A stretch of 64,000 nucleotides of DNA, taken from the NCBI GenBank assembly GCA_910577765.1, contig CAJTOV010000002.1, positions 25,249 to 89,248 on the forward strand. The letters are read 5' to 3'. A program made the position numbers and the translations under genes. Below the pieces are notes generated by a model that was not told the DNA's origin, did not search any database, and was given only the letters and a program-made list of their open reading frames with translations. Position 1 is the stretch's first letter. Every line of letters begins with the position of its first letter. Source of the stretch: an uncultured Lachnospiraceae bacterium. Its GTDB lineage: Bacteria > Bacillota > Clostridia > Lachnospirales > Lachnospiraceae. This document shows, in pieces, positions 1-7,334 of the stretch.

Positions 1-301
1 GCTGGACCCGGCCCCTTTCGCTGTTTTCCGGGGTCCCGCCCCTTTTGTGGAATTCCCGGCCGGACGGACCGGGGGCAGTTCTTTCCCGGGCCCTGTCCAG
101 GGCTTCCTCATACTTTTTCCGGCTCTCCGGATTCTCCAGGTGCTGGTATGCCTCCTGGATCTCATACATCCGCCTGGTTTTCTCCTCGTCGTCCCTTACC
201 ACATCGGGATGGTACTGCTTTGCCAGCTTCCGGTATGCTTTTTTGATCTCCTGCTCTGTGGCCTGCCTGGACACGCCCAGTACTGCGTAGTAATCCTTCA
301 T
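1..301 (-). CDS. J-domain (DnaJ-like) protein, N-terminal part
   Basis: The reading frame opens at an ATG and leaves the window, so only about 100 residues are visible. Residues 1-70 form a J-domain: MKDYYAVLGV at the start, helix II with KKAYRKLAKQ, and the HPD tripeptide at 31-33 that stimulates Hsp70 ATPase. After the domain the sequence becomes rich in Arg, Gly and Pro. It is the last visible gene of the minus-strand operon that starts with agrD and lies 82 bp after the second tube-like gene. It is not a full DnaJ context (no dnaK or grpE near), so I infer a dedicated co-chaperone or scaffold for this operon. Domain call is firm; the role is a guess. Confidence 0.85.
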   Translation of the reverse strand, partial: MKDYYAVLGVSRQATEQEIKKAYRKLAKQYHPDVVRDDEEKTRRMYEIQEAYQHLENPESRKKYEEALDRARERTAPGPSGREFHKRGGTPENSERGRVQ

Positions 302-324
302 GATAATACTGCTCCAATCAAATC

Positions 325-348
325 GGGCTGCCTGGGAACAGGCAGCCC
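325..348. other. Intergenic hairpin before the J-domain gene
   Basis: A perfect 10-bp stem (GGGCTGCCTG / CAGGCAGCCC) with a 4-nt loop sits between the second tube-like gene and the J-domain gene. In the minus-strand direction there is no clean T-tract after it, so it may be an mRNA-processing or partial-attenuation hairpin that lowers expression of the J-domain gene relative to the tube-like genes. Confidence 0.5.
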
Positions 349-383
349 TTTAAGCCTGGCTGAAGCTGCCGGCAGACTGCTGC

Positions 384-809
384 CTATACGCTGTAGCCGC
401 CCTCAACCGCAACCTGTGCCATCTTGTCTTTCTTCTGTTTGATAATCAGGGTAAAGGTTCCTACCCCTTCCACATCCCCATACTCTTCCCTGTAATCCAC
501 CACAAAGGCATTGGGGTAGCTGTATTTGCGGACCACCTGGGATGCGGCAATCACTTCCACACTTACCTTGCGGTAGCAGTCTGCCTTCTCGGCCGGAACC
601 AGGGCCCACAGCCCAAGCTGTCTTGTGCTGTCAAAGGGGTCCCCGTCCACGGCTGTCAGGATTTTTCCGGTAATGGTCACAGTGCTGCCCATATCCGTGG
701 AACGGGCGTTGCTGTCATGGGGAATATCCGTGCGGAATTTCACGCCGGTCACAATGGTGGTTCCCAGTTCAATGGTTGACGGTCCTTCTACTTTTAATTT
801 GAATCCCAT
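384..809 (-). CDS. Tail-tube/Hcp-like small protein, copy B
   Basis: A 141-aa soluble protein with no signal peptide or membrane segment. It is a clear paralogue of the neighbour just upstream: both open with MG(F/L)(K/R)LK(V/I)EG, both carry DIPHDSNARSTD near residue 30, PNAFVVDY near residue 100 and IKQKKDKMA or LKQKKDKMA near the C-terminus. Length, all-beta pattern and tandem duplication fit tube subunits of contractile systems (Hcp, phage tail tube), but no diagnostic family motif is visible, so the assignment is inferred. Related proteins are, to my memory, sometimes carried in databases under the misleading name membrane-associated protease 1; nothing here looks like a protease or membrane protein. 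Confidence 0.5.
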   Translation of the reverse strand: MGFKLKVEGPSTIELGTTIVTGVKFRTDIPHDSNARSTDMGSTVTITGKILTAVDGDPFDSTRQLGLWALVPAEKADCYRKVSVEVIAASQVVRKYSYPNAFVVDYREEYGDVEGVGTFTLIIKQKKDKMAQVAVEGGYSV

Positions 810-846
810 AATCTCTCCTGCCTTTCTTTCTGATCAGATCTGTATT

Positions 847-1275
847 TTACTCCCCGCTGAATCCGCCTTCAAATTTCAGGTTTGCCATCTTGTCCTTCTT
901 CTGTTTGAGCAGAAGGGTGAATGTGCCTGCCCCGGTCTCGTCTGTAAAGTCTTCCTCATAATCCACCACAAACGCGTTGGGGATGCTGATCTGGCGTACC
1001 ACCTGGGAGGCGCTTACCACGTCAATCCCCACCTTCCGGTAGCAGTCGGAATTCTCTGCCGGAACCAGTGACCACCTGGCAATCTTGCTGGTGTCGTCGG
1101 CAGCCTCACCGTCCACAGCAGCCAGGATTTTCCCCCTGACCAGAACCGTGGAACCCAGGTCTGTGGACCTGGCATTGGAATCATGGGGAATGTCGGCGCC
1201 GAATACCACACTGGTAATGCTGGTCTCCATCAGGCTGATGGACTCACTGCCTTCAATCTTCAAACGTAATCCCAT
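847..1275 (-). CDS. Tail-tube/Hcp-like small protein, copy A
   Basis: A 142-aa paralogue of the following gene, separated from it by 37 bp and preceded by a strong GGAGGAG ribosome site. The DSNARSTDLGSTV block, the YRK(V)-type strand near residue 80 and the C-terminal QKKDKMA block are shared with copy B, while the N- and C-terminal ends and the middle (residues 45-70) differ. It lies directly downstream of the sheath-like gene, the order (sheath then tube) seen in phage tails and contractile injection systems. Two tubes of slightly different surface could build different tube sections. The structural role is inferred; the paralogy is plain. Confidence 0.5.
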   Translation of the reverse strand: MGLRLKIEGSESISLMETSITSVVFGADIPHDSNARSTDLGSTVLVRGKILAAVDGEAADDTSKIARWSLVPAENSDCYRKVGIDVVSASQVVRQISIPNAFVVDYEEDFTDETGAGTFTLLLKQKKDKMANLKFEGGFSGE

Positions 1276-1310
1276 TTTTGTCTCCTCCTTTTTCCTGGTT
1301 TTATGTAACT

Positions 1311-1328
1311 GCCCGGAGGATTCCGGGC
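1311..1328. other. Small GC-rich hairpin between sheath-like and tube-like genes
   Basis: A 6-bp stem GCCCGG/CCGGGC with a 6-nt loop. The T-tract lies on the plus-strand side, where no gene ends; read on the minus strand it is a stable hairpin 105 bp after the sheath-like gene and 36 bp before the first tube-like gene. It may set the steep sheath/tube expression ratio such systems need by acting as a processing or stability site. Confidence 0.4.
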
Positions 1329-1432
1329 GTTTTTGTAACAGCCGGACAGTCCGTCTTCCGGTTCCTTCTGGAAAACTTCCTGTCTGTGCTGCTGCTTTTT
1401 CATGGCGCGTTTCCCGCCGGGTGCATGGAGGT

Positions 1433-3601
1433 TTACTTTTCCCCGGCCTTCCGGGTCAGCTGTACATTCAGGTTCCGGGTGGTGTTGGCAAAGGTCACCT
1501 GGACTGTGCAGATTCCGTATTTCTCGTCAATACTGTAATCCAGCTCGTCCCCGTCCTGGAGGATGGAGTTCACATGCTGCCGGTCTGCATCCCAGCGGCT
1601 CTTCTGGCTGCTGGGATTGCTGCTGAAGAATTTCAGGATCTTGTCCTGCTTAAAGTCCCCGCTGTAGAAACGCAGCATCCGTTCAATATAGGTTACCACC
1701 AGGGTCTTGTAGATGGGCTCGAATTCATTTCCGCTGCTTAAAAGGTTCCGGGCCTTGTAGACCGTGATATTCCTGATCTCCCGTCCTTTGTACTGTGCGT
1801 TGTCGGAACTGAACACAAAGCCGAACCCGGTGTGGTTGATGGAATTTTTAATTGTGTTGGTGAACCCGGAAATCTCTTTCGTCATGCTGGTGGCCGCAAG
1901 CAGGGCATTGTCATCTGCCTCCACATCAAACCGCACGCCCGGGTATTCCTCCGAGGTATTGTTAAAGCGCTCCTTTAAGTACAGCGGGCACTGCCATGCT
2001 GCCACGATTCCCGCAGCCTCGTATGCGGCTCCCACATAGATGCCTTCCAGCCACATCTTCATGACGTCTTCCTTTTCCCCGGAAAGGGCCACGTTCCCGT
2101 TTTCATCGATCACCATCCGCCGGTCCAGGACCAGTCCGGATTTGTCCTTGGGAATGATGGTGGCATTGGGAATGCAGGGTACCACAAACTCACTGTAATC
2201 CTTCTTCATCAGTGGGGCACATTTGTCCTTAAACAGCTGGATTCCCTCTGTCGCCACATAGCTGAAGGTGGTTTCCTCCCCGGTACAGAAGCTGAAGAAC
2301 GTGGTAACCCGGTAGGGCTGGAGTGCGTTCATCAGGACTGCCAGGTTCTCCATGGAACTAGCCCCGGCCCTGGCCACCTTCTGGTTGCCGGCGAAACGGA
2401 TTCTCTGCAGCTTTCCGCCTCCGGTCTGGTTCAGCTCCACATCCGGCACGATTCCGAACCAGACGGTGTTGTCGAACTCGTTCTTGTCATTGGTGGTATT
2501 CAGGTAGGTAACCAGCCTGGGAAGGTTGGATGCCTTCACCATCATGTCCAGCGGAACGTTGGTGACCAGCAGCTTCGGCTGCATTCCCCGCTCCTTTACC
2601 TGGTACTGGTCAAAGAATATCTTCACCCCGAGAATCTTCTCAATCAGGGGTTTTACGGCTTTTACAAAATCATCCTTGCTTTTCTTGTAGAATTCCAGGT
2701 ACTGGTTGTAATGGCTGACTTCTGCCTCCCGGTCTGCCGTGCCCTCCATGGCGGAGCTTAAGGGGCAGAAGGTACGGACCACCAGGTCCCGCACATAGTC
2801 CGACGGGTTCTCGTTCAGTGCGTCGTAGTCATCCCTAAACGCCACGGCCAGTCCGGTACTGGTGCTGTCATCTGCCAGCGCCAGCTGGGTATTTTCTTCC
2901 TGCTTCATTTCCAGGATTTTCAGTTCCCCGTCCTCCCCCAGGCTGAGAAGGCCTGCCTTAAATTCCCGGCCTCCCTGGCTGGCTTCCCCGTCCCCCAGAA
3001 GAAGCCTTGTCTTGGCATCTTCTATGGCCAGGGGCAGCATGGCAAGGACATTGTTGTAATTCTGGCTTGCCTGCTCAAACTGGTAGTTGAGCTTATCGCC
3101 CAGGTCCAGGCGTTTGGGGTCCTCTTCATCCAGTTCCGCGTATTTCTCGTATGTATACTGGATTTCCCGGCGTACCTGCCGGATATCGTCCATGATCTTT
3201 TTGGGGGATATCATGTCCAGCACACTGCTGAAAGCGAAGTCCACGTTTGCAACCCCCTGGGCCCCTTTGGCGCCCAGCAGGGTAATCAGCATGTTTAAAA
3301 GATCATTGTTTTCTGTCAGGGGAATCTCTGTAATGCAGCTGTCCGGGATATTCTCCGGCCTTGTCAGGCTGTACTGAATGCTTCCTGTCGCCGCATCACA
3401 CCAGGAATATACTGCCGGGGCAAACTTGTCTATAAATTCTTCAAAGCTGGAAACCAGAAGCTCTTCATTGATTTCCTTGATTTTGTCATCGTCCAGGCTG
3501 CTTTTTCCCCTTACATCCCCAATCAGGGTCAGCAGATTCCGCCTTTCCGGGTTTATCTCCGCAAACAGCATGGTCCTGTTGGTCTGTGTGATTGTTTCCA
3601 T
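1433..3601 (-). CDS. Putative contractile sheath-like protein (TssB/TssC-like)
   Basis: A 722-aa soluble protein. I chose the ATG at 3601 because GAGGGAG lies 9 nt before it; an ATG two codons earlier is too close to that site. Residues about 20-60 (LTLIGDVRG, then SFEEFIDKFAP) follow the pattern of the TssB N-terminus, a beta strand ending in a short DxxG turn followed by an F-x-x-F/V-x-x-x-AP helix. The middle third contains a long helical stretch rich in Glu and Lys. The C-terminal 150 residues end in alternating strands (YGICTVQVTF, NLNVQLTRK), like the C-terminal arm of sheath proteins. It is followed by two tube-like genes. Length would fit a fused TssB-TssC (about 170 plus 490). This is inference from pattern and order; I do not recognise a family with certainty. 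Confidence 0.4.
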   Translation of the reverse strand: METITQTNRTMLFAEINPERRNLLTLIGDVRGKSSLDDDKIKEINEELLVSSFEEFIDKFAPAVYSWCDAATGSIQYSLTRPENIPDSCITEIPLTENNDLLNMLITLLGAKGAQGVANVDFAFSSVLDMISPKKIMDDIRQVRREIQYTYEKYAELDEEDPKRLDLGDKLNYQFEQASQNYNNVLAMLPLAIEDAKTRLLLGDGEASQGGREFKAGLLSLGEDGELKILEMKQEENTQLALADDSTSTGLAVAFRDDYDALNENPSDYVRDLVVRTFCPLSSAMEGTADREAEVSHYNQYLEFYKKSKDDFVKAVKPLIEKILGVKIFFDQYQVKERGMQPKLLVTNVPLDMMVKASNLPRLVTYLNTTNDKNEFDNTVWFGIVPDVELNQTGGGKLQRIRFAGNQKVARAGASSMENLAVLMNALQPYRVTTFFSFCTGEETTFSYVATEGIQLFKDKCAPLMKKDYSEFVVPCIPNATIIPKDKSGLVLDRRMVIDENGNVALSGEKEDVMKMWLEGIYVGAAYEAAGIVAAWQCPLYLKERFNNTSEEYPGVRFDVEADDNALLAATSMTKEISGFTNTIKNSINHTGFGFVFSSDNAQYKGREIRNITVYKARNLLSSGNEFEPIYKTLVVTYIERMLRFYSGDFKQDKILKFFSSNPSSQKSRWDADRQHVNSILQDGDELDYSIDEKYGICTVQVTFANTTRNLNVQLTRKAGEK

Positions 3602-3635
3602 AGGCATATACTCCCTCTTAGTTGTTTATTATTCC

Positions 3636-5651
3636 TCACTGGATTACCGCTATGTAATGGATTTCCAGGTCATAGGCCCCGTCTTCCGACGCGATGTACA
3701 CCACGTCGCCAAAGCTTACACTGTACCGGATCTGTCTGCACAGGATGGAACTGCCCACCATCACCGAAGCATCTGCTGTATGGTAAAGGATCATGCGCCT
3801 GTCTTCGTCTGCCACCAGGAATATTCTGTCCAGGTCCAGCGCGCCGCAGGCCTCCGGGTATGCTTCCAGAAGGCTTCCCAGACTGATCCTGTTCTCCTTT
3901 ACCCGGTGCATCTGGAAGGACAGGGGCGGGATCTCCCTGTCTCCTTCCGGCTGTACGGTAAAGTAGGCATCCAGCTTCCCGGCAAAGTGGTTGTTCTTCG
4001 TCTCTGCTTCCAGCTCTTCCAGTTCTGTCGCCGGCCTGTGCAGCAGTTTCCACACCAGGACCAGCAGAACTGCGGCTGCCGCGGCTGCCGCCGGCCAGTA
4101 TGCTTTCCATAAGGGAACCACTTCCACGGTATACGGGTATTCGTAAGTATCCTCCCCGTCCGAGACCAGAAGCCTTATGGTCCCGGTCCCGGCCTTCTCT
4201 GGCCTGAGGACCAGTTCCCCGTCCCGGATTTCTGTATTTACAAAAGGCTCCCCGGCACTGCCCAGGGCATACCGGATTTCATCCCCGTCCGGATCGGAAA
4301 AATATTCCCCCAGCCGGATTCTCTGTTCCCCGCTGAGGACCGTGTACCCGGCGGCTGCGGGAAGCTCCCCCTCCGGGCGGCGGTTTGTGACCAGGATCTC
4401 CACCGGCGGGAAGACGGCCTTTCCCATATGGTCATCCAGGCTTCCCTCCAGGTAATAAGTACCTGCGTGTCCGGGAATGCTCTCCCCCTGGATGATCCCG
4501 TCCCGTATTACGGCCTGGACAGGTTCTGTTTTCCCGTTTCCGGACAGGGTAAACTGCCAGGAAAAATTTGTATAAAACCCTTCATCCGCAATGACATTTC
4601 CTCCGGCGTCCTTAAAATACACCTGGCAGGCCAGGGGCCGGTTCTTTCCGGCAGCCGGTTCCACGGAAAGTACCGGCGTCAGGTTCCGGTAGGCAATGAG
4701 ATACACCTGGAGTTCCTGGTTTTTCACGGTCTCCGTCTCCACGGCCAGTTCCTTCACCTGGCTGTCTGTCTGTTCAATTTTGGCCACCGCATAATTGTTC
4801 AGGCCAAAAGCCTCCACCTGCTGTTCCCCATAGAACACACGGACGGCCCCCACGGTCTGCGGGGAAACCAGCAGTACGTCCAGTTCATCCACATATGGCT
4901 CATCCAGGCGGATGCGGATGTTCTGCTCCCCGGCAGCATAGATGCCGTCTGTAATCTTCTCAATGCTGAAATCCGTATTCCCCTCAAAAATGCCGTACAG
5001 GACACCGATCAGGGTTTCCGCATCCTCCACCGGATACATCTGTCCCCCTGTCCGGTCTGACAGTTCCTCCAGGACCCCTGTATTTCCGTCGTAGTCCCCG
5101 AAGGCGATGGAATAGACCGGGATGCCCGCTTTTCCGCATTCCAGAGCCGCATATTCCATGTCCTCCAGGGAGTTTTCCAGCGTCCTTCCCGTCACCGAAC
5201 CGGCCAGGTCTGACTCCCCGTCCGAAATCAGGATGACGGCTTTCTTACGCCCCTTTTCCCGGCTGACCAGGTCAAAGGCATACTTAAGCCCCAGCCCGAT
5301 GTCCGTATTACCAGAATAACCAGCCTTATCAATCAATGCTTTCAGTTCCTGGCGTGCTTCACTTGTTTCCACAGGTACTGGCTGCATTGCAGATAAAAGC
5401 TGGTCATTATATGCAACAAATCCGATCCGGATATCGGCAGAATGTACGGTATCAACAAAGGCCTTCACCATGCCCTTGGCCATGCGGTCCGGATCATTGG
5501 ACTTCATGGAACCGCTGTAATCCATAACGAAGACCACATCCAGGCCGCTTTTAGCGGGGACGTATTCGTCTGCCCAGGTGCTCTGGGCTGTCACTGCACC
5601 GCTTAAAAGTACGCATACTGCCAGTATCAGAAACTTATTTAATTTTTCCAT
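3636..5651 (-). CDS. Secreted/anchored VWA protein with FHA-like C-terminal domain
   Basis: About 671 aa from the ATG at 5651; an in-frame TTG five codons earlier is a possible alternative, and both starts lie inside the end of agrB, suggesting translational coupling. It has a signal peptide (LILAVCVLLSGAVTAQS), then a von Willebrand A domain with a complete MIDAS: DYSGSM near residue 44, a Thr in GNTDIGLG and the ISDGESD loop. Ig-like beta domains follow, then one membrane helix near residue 535 (a run of alanines, then VLLVLVWKLL). The cytoplasmic tail of about 110 residues has an FHA-like pattern (RISLGSLL, FGDVVYIAS). It could link an extracellular adhesin or sensor to a cytoplasmic phospho-recognition module, recalling the FHA regulators of type VI systems. 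Domain order is seen; function is inferred. Confidence 0.8.
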   Translation of the reverse strand: MEKLNKFLILAVCVLLSGAVTAQSTWADEYVPAKSGLDVVFVMDYSGSMKSNDPDRMAKGMVKAFVDTVHSADIRIGFVAYNDQLLSAMQPVPVETSEARQELKALIDKAGYSGNTDIGLGLKYAFDLVSREKGRKKAVILISDGESDLAGSVTGRTLENSLEDMEYAALECGKAGIPVYSIAFGDYDGNTGVLEELSDRTGGQMYPVEDAETLIGVLYGIFEGNTDFSIEKITDGIYAAGEQNIRIRLDEPYVDELDVLLVSPQTVGAVRVFYGEQQVEAFGLNNYAVAKIEQTDSQVKELAVETETVKNQELQVYLIAYRNLTPVLSVEPAAGKNRPLACQVYFKDAGGNVIADEGFYTNFSWQFTLSGNGKTEPVQAVIRDGIIQGESIPGHAGTYYLEGSLDDHMGKAVFPPVEILVTNRRPEGELPAAAGYTVLSGEQRIRLGEYFSDPDGDEIRYALGSAGEPFVNTEIRDGELVLRPEKAGTGTIRLLVSDGEDTYEYPYTVEVVPLWKAYWPAAAAAAAVLLVLVWKLLHRPATELEELEAETKNNHFAGKLDAYFTVQPEGDREIPPLSFQMHRVKENRISLGSLLEAYPEACGALDLDRIFLVADEDRRMILYHTADASVMVGSSILCRQIRYSVSFGDVVYIASEDGAYDLEIHYIAVIQ

Positions 5652-6207
5652 TTTTGATTTTTCCAAGTATCATCAGCACATATACCATGACCACGGTTAC
5701 CGCAATCAGAAACATATATCTACTGTTATTTGTGAAGAGACAAAATAGGTACGCAGCTACGATTGCCAGGAAAGACTCACACAGTTTTTTTCTAAAATAA
5801 GCGTCCTCCTCCTGGTCCACATGCCGGTTTTTATCATTCACCGGTTCGGTAACAAGGAATGCAAGCACTCCTCCCAGGAACATCATATGGGACCCCCACA
5901 TGGGCATCTCCAGATACTTTACCAGTGCAACCGTCCCGGCCATCACCGCTGCCGAAAAGAGAAAACACTGCCAGAATGCATCCAGATGAATTCCTCCTGC
6001 ATAAGAGCGCAGTATCCAGAAAATCATAAGAAACACGGCTGTCTCCCATTTCATATCAAAGAGCACCGCAATCACTGCACTGGCAAATATGCCGGCTGCC
6101 ATCTCTAGTGCAAACTCTATCACATACTGAAATGCATCGTAGGATACAGCCGGAAACTTATGTTCATCATAGAGACGGTCCGCCAGCACACCTGCCATTT
6201 TTTCCAT
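5635..6207 (-). CDS. agrB: AgrB-like autoinducer peptide-processing membrane protease
   Basis: 190 aa with about five or six hydrophobic helices. The signature region RSYAGGIHLDAFWQC carries the catalytic His and Cys spaced seven residues apart, exactly as in Staphylococcus AgrB (His77/Cys84). AgrB cleaves the C-terminal tail of the AgrD propeptide and forms the thiolactone macrocycle. The start lies 2 bp after the agrD stop, and the end overlaps the VWA gene. No agrC or agrA accompanies it in the window. Family assignment is secure; what the peptide controls is inferred from operon context. Confidence 0.93.
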   Translation of the reverse strand: MEKMAGVLADRLYDEHKFPAVSYDAFQYVIEFALEMAAGIFASAVIAVLFDMKWETAVFLMIFWILRSYAGGIHLDAFWQCFLFSAAVMAGTVALVKYLEMPMWGSHMMFLGGVLAFLVTEPVNDKNRHVDQEEDAYFRKKLCESFLAIVAAYLFCLFTNNSRYMFLIAVTVVMVYVLMILGKIKNGKIK

Positions 6208-6209
6208 TC

Positions 6210-6362
6210 TTAACCTCTCCCTAACTTTCTGATCTCATCCGGCATCTTCGGCTGATGGCCGATCCATGCACAACGGGTATTGGCGGCATAAATCATAAAT
6301 GCCATCACAAAAAAGTTCATCATAGACGGATTTTCCTTGATCTTCTTCCACAACTTTTTCAT
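6210..6362 (-). CDS. agrD: AgrD-like cyclic lactone autoinducer propeptide (50 aa)
   Basis: A 50-aa gene with a good ribosome site (AAAGGAGAG, 6 nt before the ATG). It shows the three-part AgrD layout: an amphipathic, Lys-rich, hydrophobic leader (residues 1-27, ending FMIYAA), a core around NTRCAWIG with Cys31 as the ring cysteine, and a charged tail HQPKMPDEIRKLGRG. The P-x-M-P-x-E block is the conserved AgrB recognition segment. Family knowledge says AgrB cuts between the core and the tail and cyclises through Cys31, so the mature peptide is probably a ring starting at Cys31 with a short N-terminal extension. It is the first gene of the operon. Confidence 0.93.
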   Translation of the reverse strand: MKKLWKKIKENPSMMNFFVMAFMIYAANTRCAWIGHQPKMPDEIRKLGRG

Positions 6363-6389
6363 GCTGCGCTCTCCTTTCGGTTTTTTGAC

Positions 6390-6450
6390 AATATATCACA
6401 TTTTTCGAAGGTTTTCGGCTTCATGTAATAAGTAGTGATTTATATGTAAT
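6390..6450 (-). promoter_or_regulatory. Putative LytTR-type promoter of the agrD operon
   Basis: On the minus strand an ATTACATA/ATTACATG pair (6443-6450 and 6422-6429) repeats with a 21-bp start-to-start distance, the spacing of AgrA/LytTR direct repeats. Downstream lies a TATATT -10 box (6390-6395) with only a weak -35 match (CCGAAA, 17 bp upstream). An activator-dependent promoter with a poor -35 and two upstream half-sites is the classic agr arrangement, but the repeat sequence does not match the staphylococcal site, so this is a proposal. Confidence 0.4.
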
Positions 6451-6661
6451 AAAAAGGGGGTGGCTTAACTCTTGTCCAAAACCTTTTACATCCGCCAGCC
6501 ATTGCAAAACTTACTGATTTCTCTTTCCTCATGTGCAAATGTGCCATATCTGTCCACCTTCTGGCCTGGAATCCGAAAGTTTCGCATCTTGCAGAAATCA
6601 CATTTCTGTGACAAAATAAAAGCAAAGGCAAACCAATATCTGCGAAAGGAGGGGGAAGCCC

Positions 6662-7226
6662 ATGGAACAAAAGCAAAACAGCATCGTTGCTACCCCTTAT
6701 GACGATGTGTTTCGTACCCTGCTCAACGACTGCAGCAGCCTGATCATACCGGTAAGCAATGAATTTTTCCAGGAGACCTTTGCTGGAAATGAGCAGGTGA
6801 TATTTTCACTGGAAATCCATTTTCTAAACCAGCAGGACGGGCAGACGGAAAAACGGATTACTGACAGCAGTTTCCGGATTATTGGCGCCGGTAGAAAAAG
6901 TCTCTCTGTGAATGCCAGAGTGTATCCGACAGCAGCATGCTGGTCAGAATTTTCGAATATGCCACCCAGGGAGCACTGGACCAGGGAGAACTTGAGGGCG
7001 ATACGCCTACACTCTCAATCCCCCAGTCCGCTGTCCTGTTTCTCCGGTGCACCAGGAAGATTCCCGAGAAGATGAAGATTGTTTTTGAAATTGAAGGCAA
7101 AATGGAGCAGGCCAGAGAAACGGCTGAGAAATTACAGACCTTGGCATGGATGAAAATACCATTGCCGACTTAGTGAATATCAGTGTTGCAATGATCCGGG
7201 AGTGGTTCCAGAAAGCTCCGGTCTGA
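6662..7226 (+). pseudogene. Broken Rpn/PD-(D/E)XK-type nuclease-transposase family gene
   Basis: The start is intact (AGGAGGGGG ribosome site, then MEQKQNSIVATPYDDVF), but the frame is lost near 6890. A second frame resumes with SMLVRIFEYATQGALDQGEL, TLSIPQSAVLFLR and IPEKMKIVFE. A third piece (DENTIADLVNISVAMIREWF) closes at a stop at 7224-7226. Pieces match, in order, the usual layout of Rpn-family proteins common in Lachnospiraceae, with the middle and catalytic stretches shortened. A further 33-codon ORF (7239-7340) follows and may be the last relic. Not expected to be functional. Confidence 0.75.
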
Positions 7227-7334
7227 TAGTTTGTGTTTATGGAAAAAAATGGCTCCTTTATCGGTAAGAATCCAGATATGACAATTCTTATCGAAAAGGA
7301 GCAGATTCGACAGATTATTTCAGAAAACAAATTT

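Noticed and set aside
384..1275. Membrane-associated protease label for the two small proteins
   Set aside because: No membrane segment, no catalytic motif; a tube-like role fits length and context better.
3378..4112. Plus-strand ORF of 244 codons
   Set aside because: Antisense to the VWA gene; no domain, no ribosome site, and codon use mirrors the minus-strand gene.
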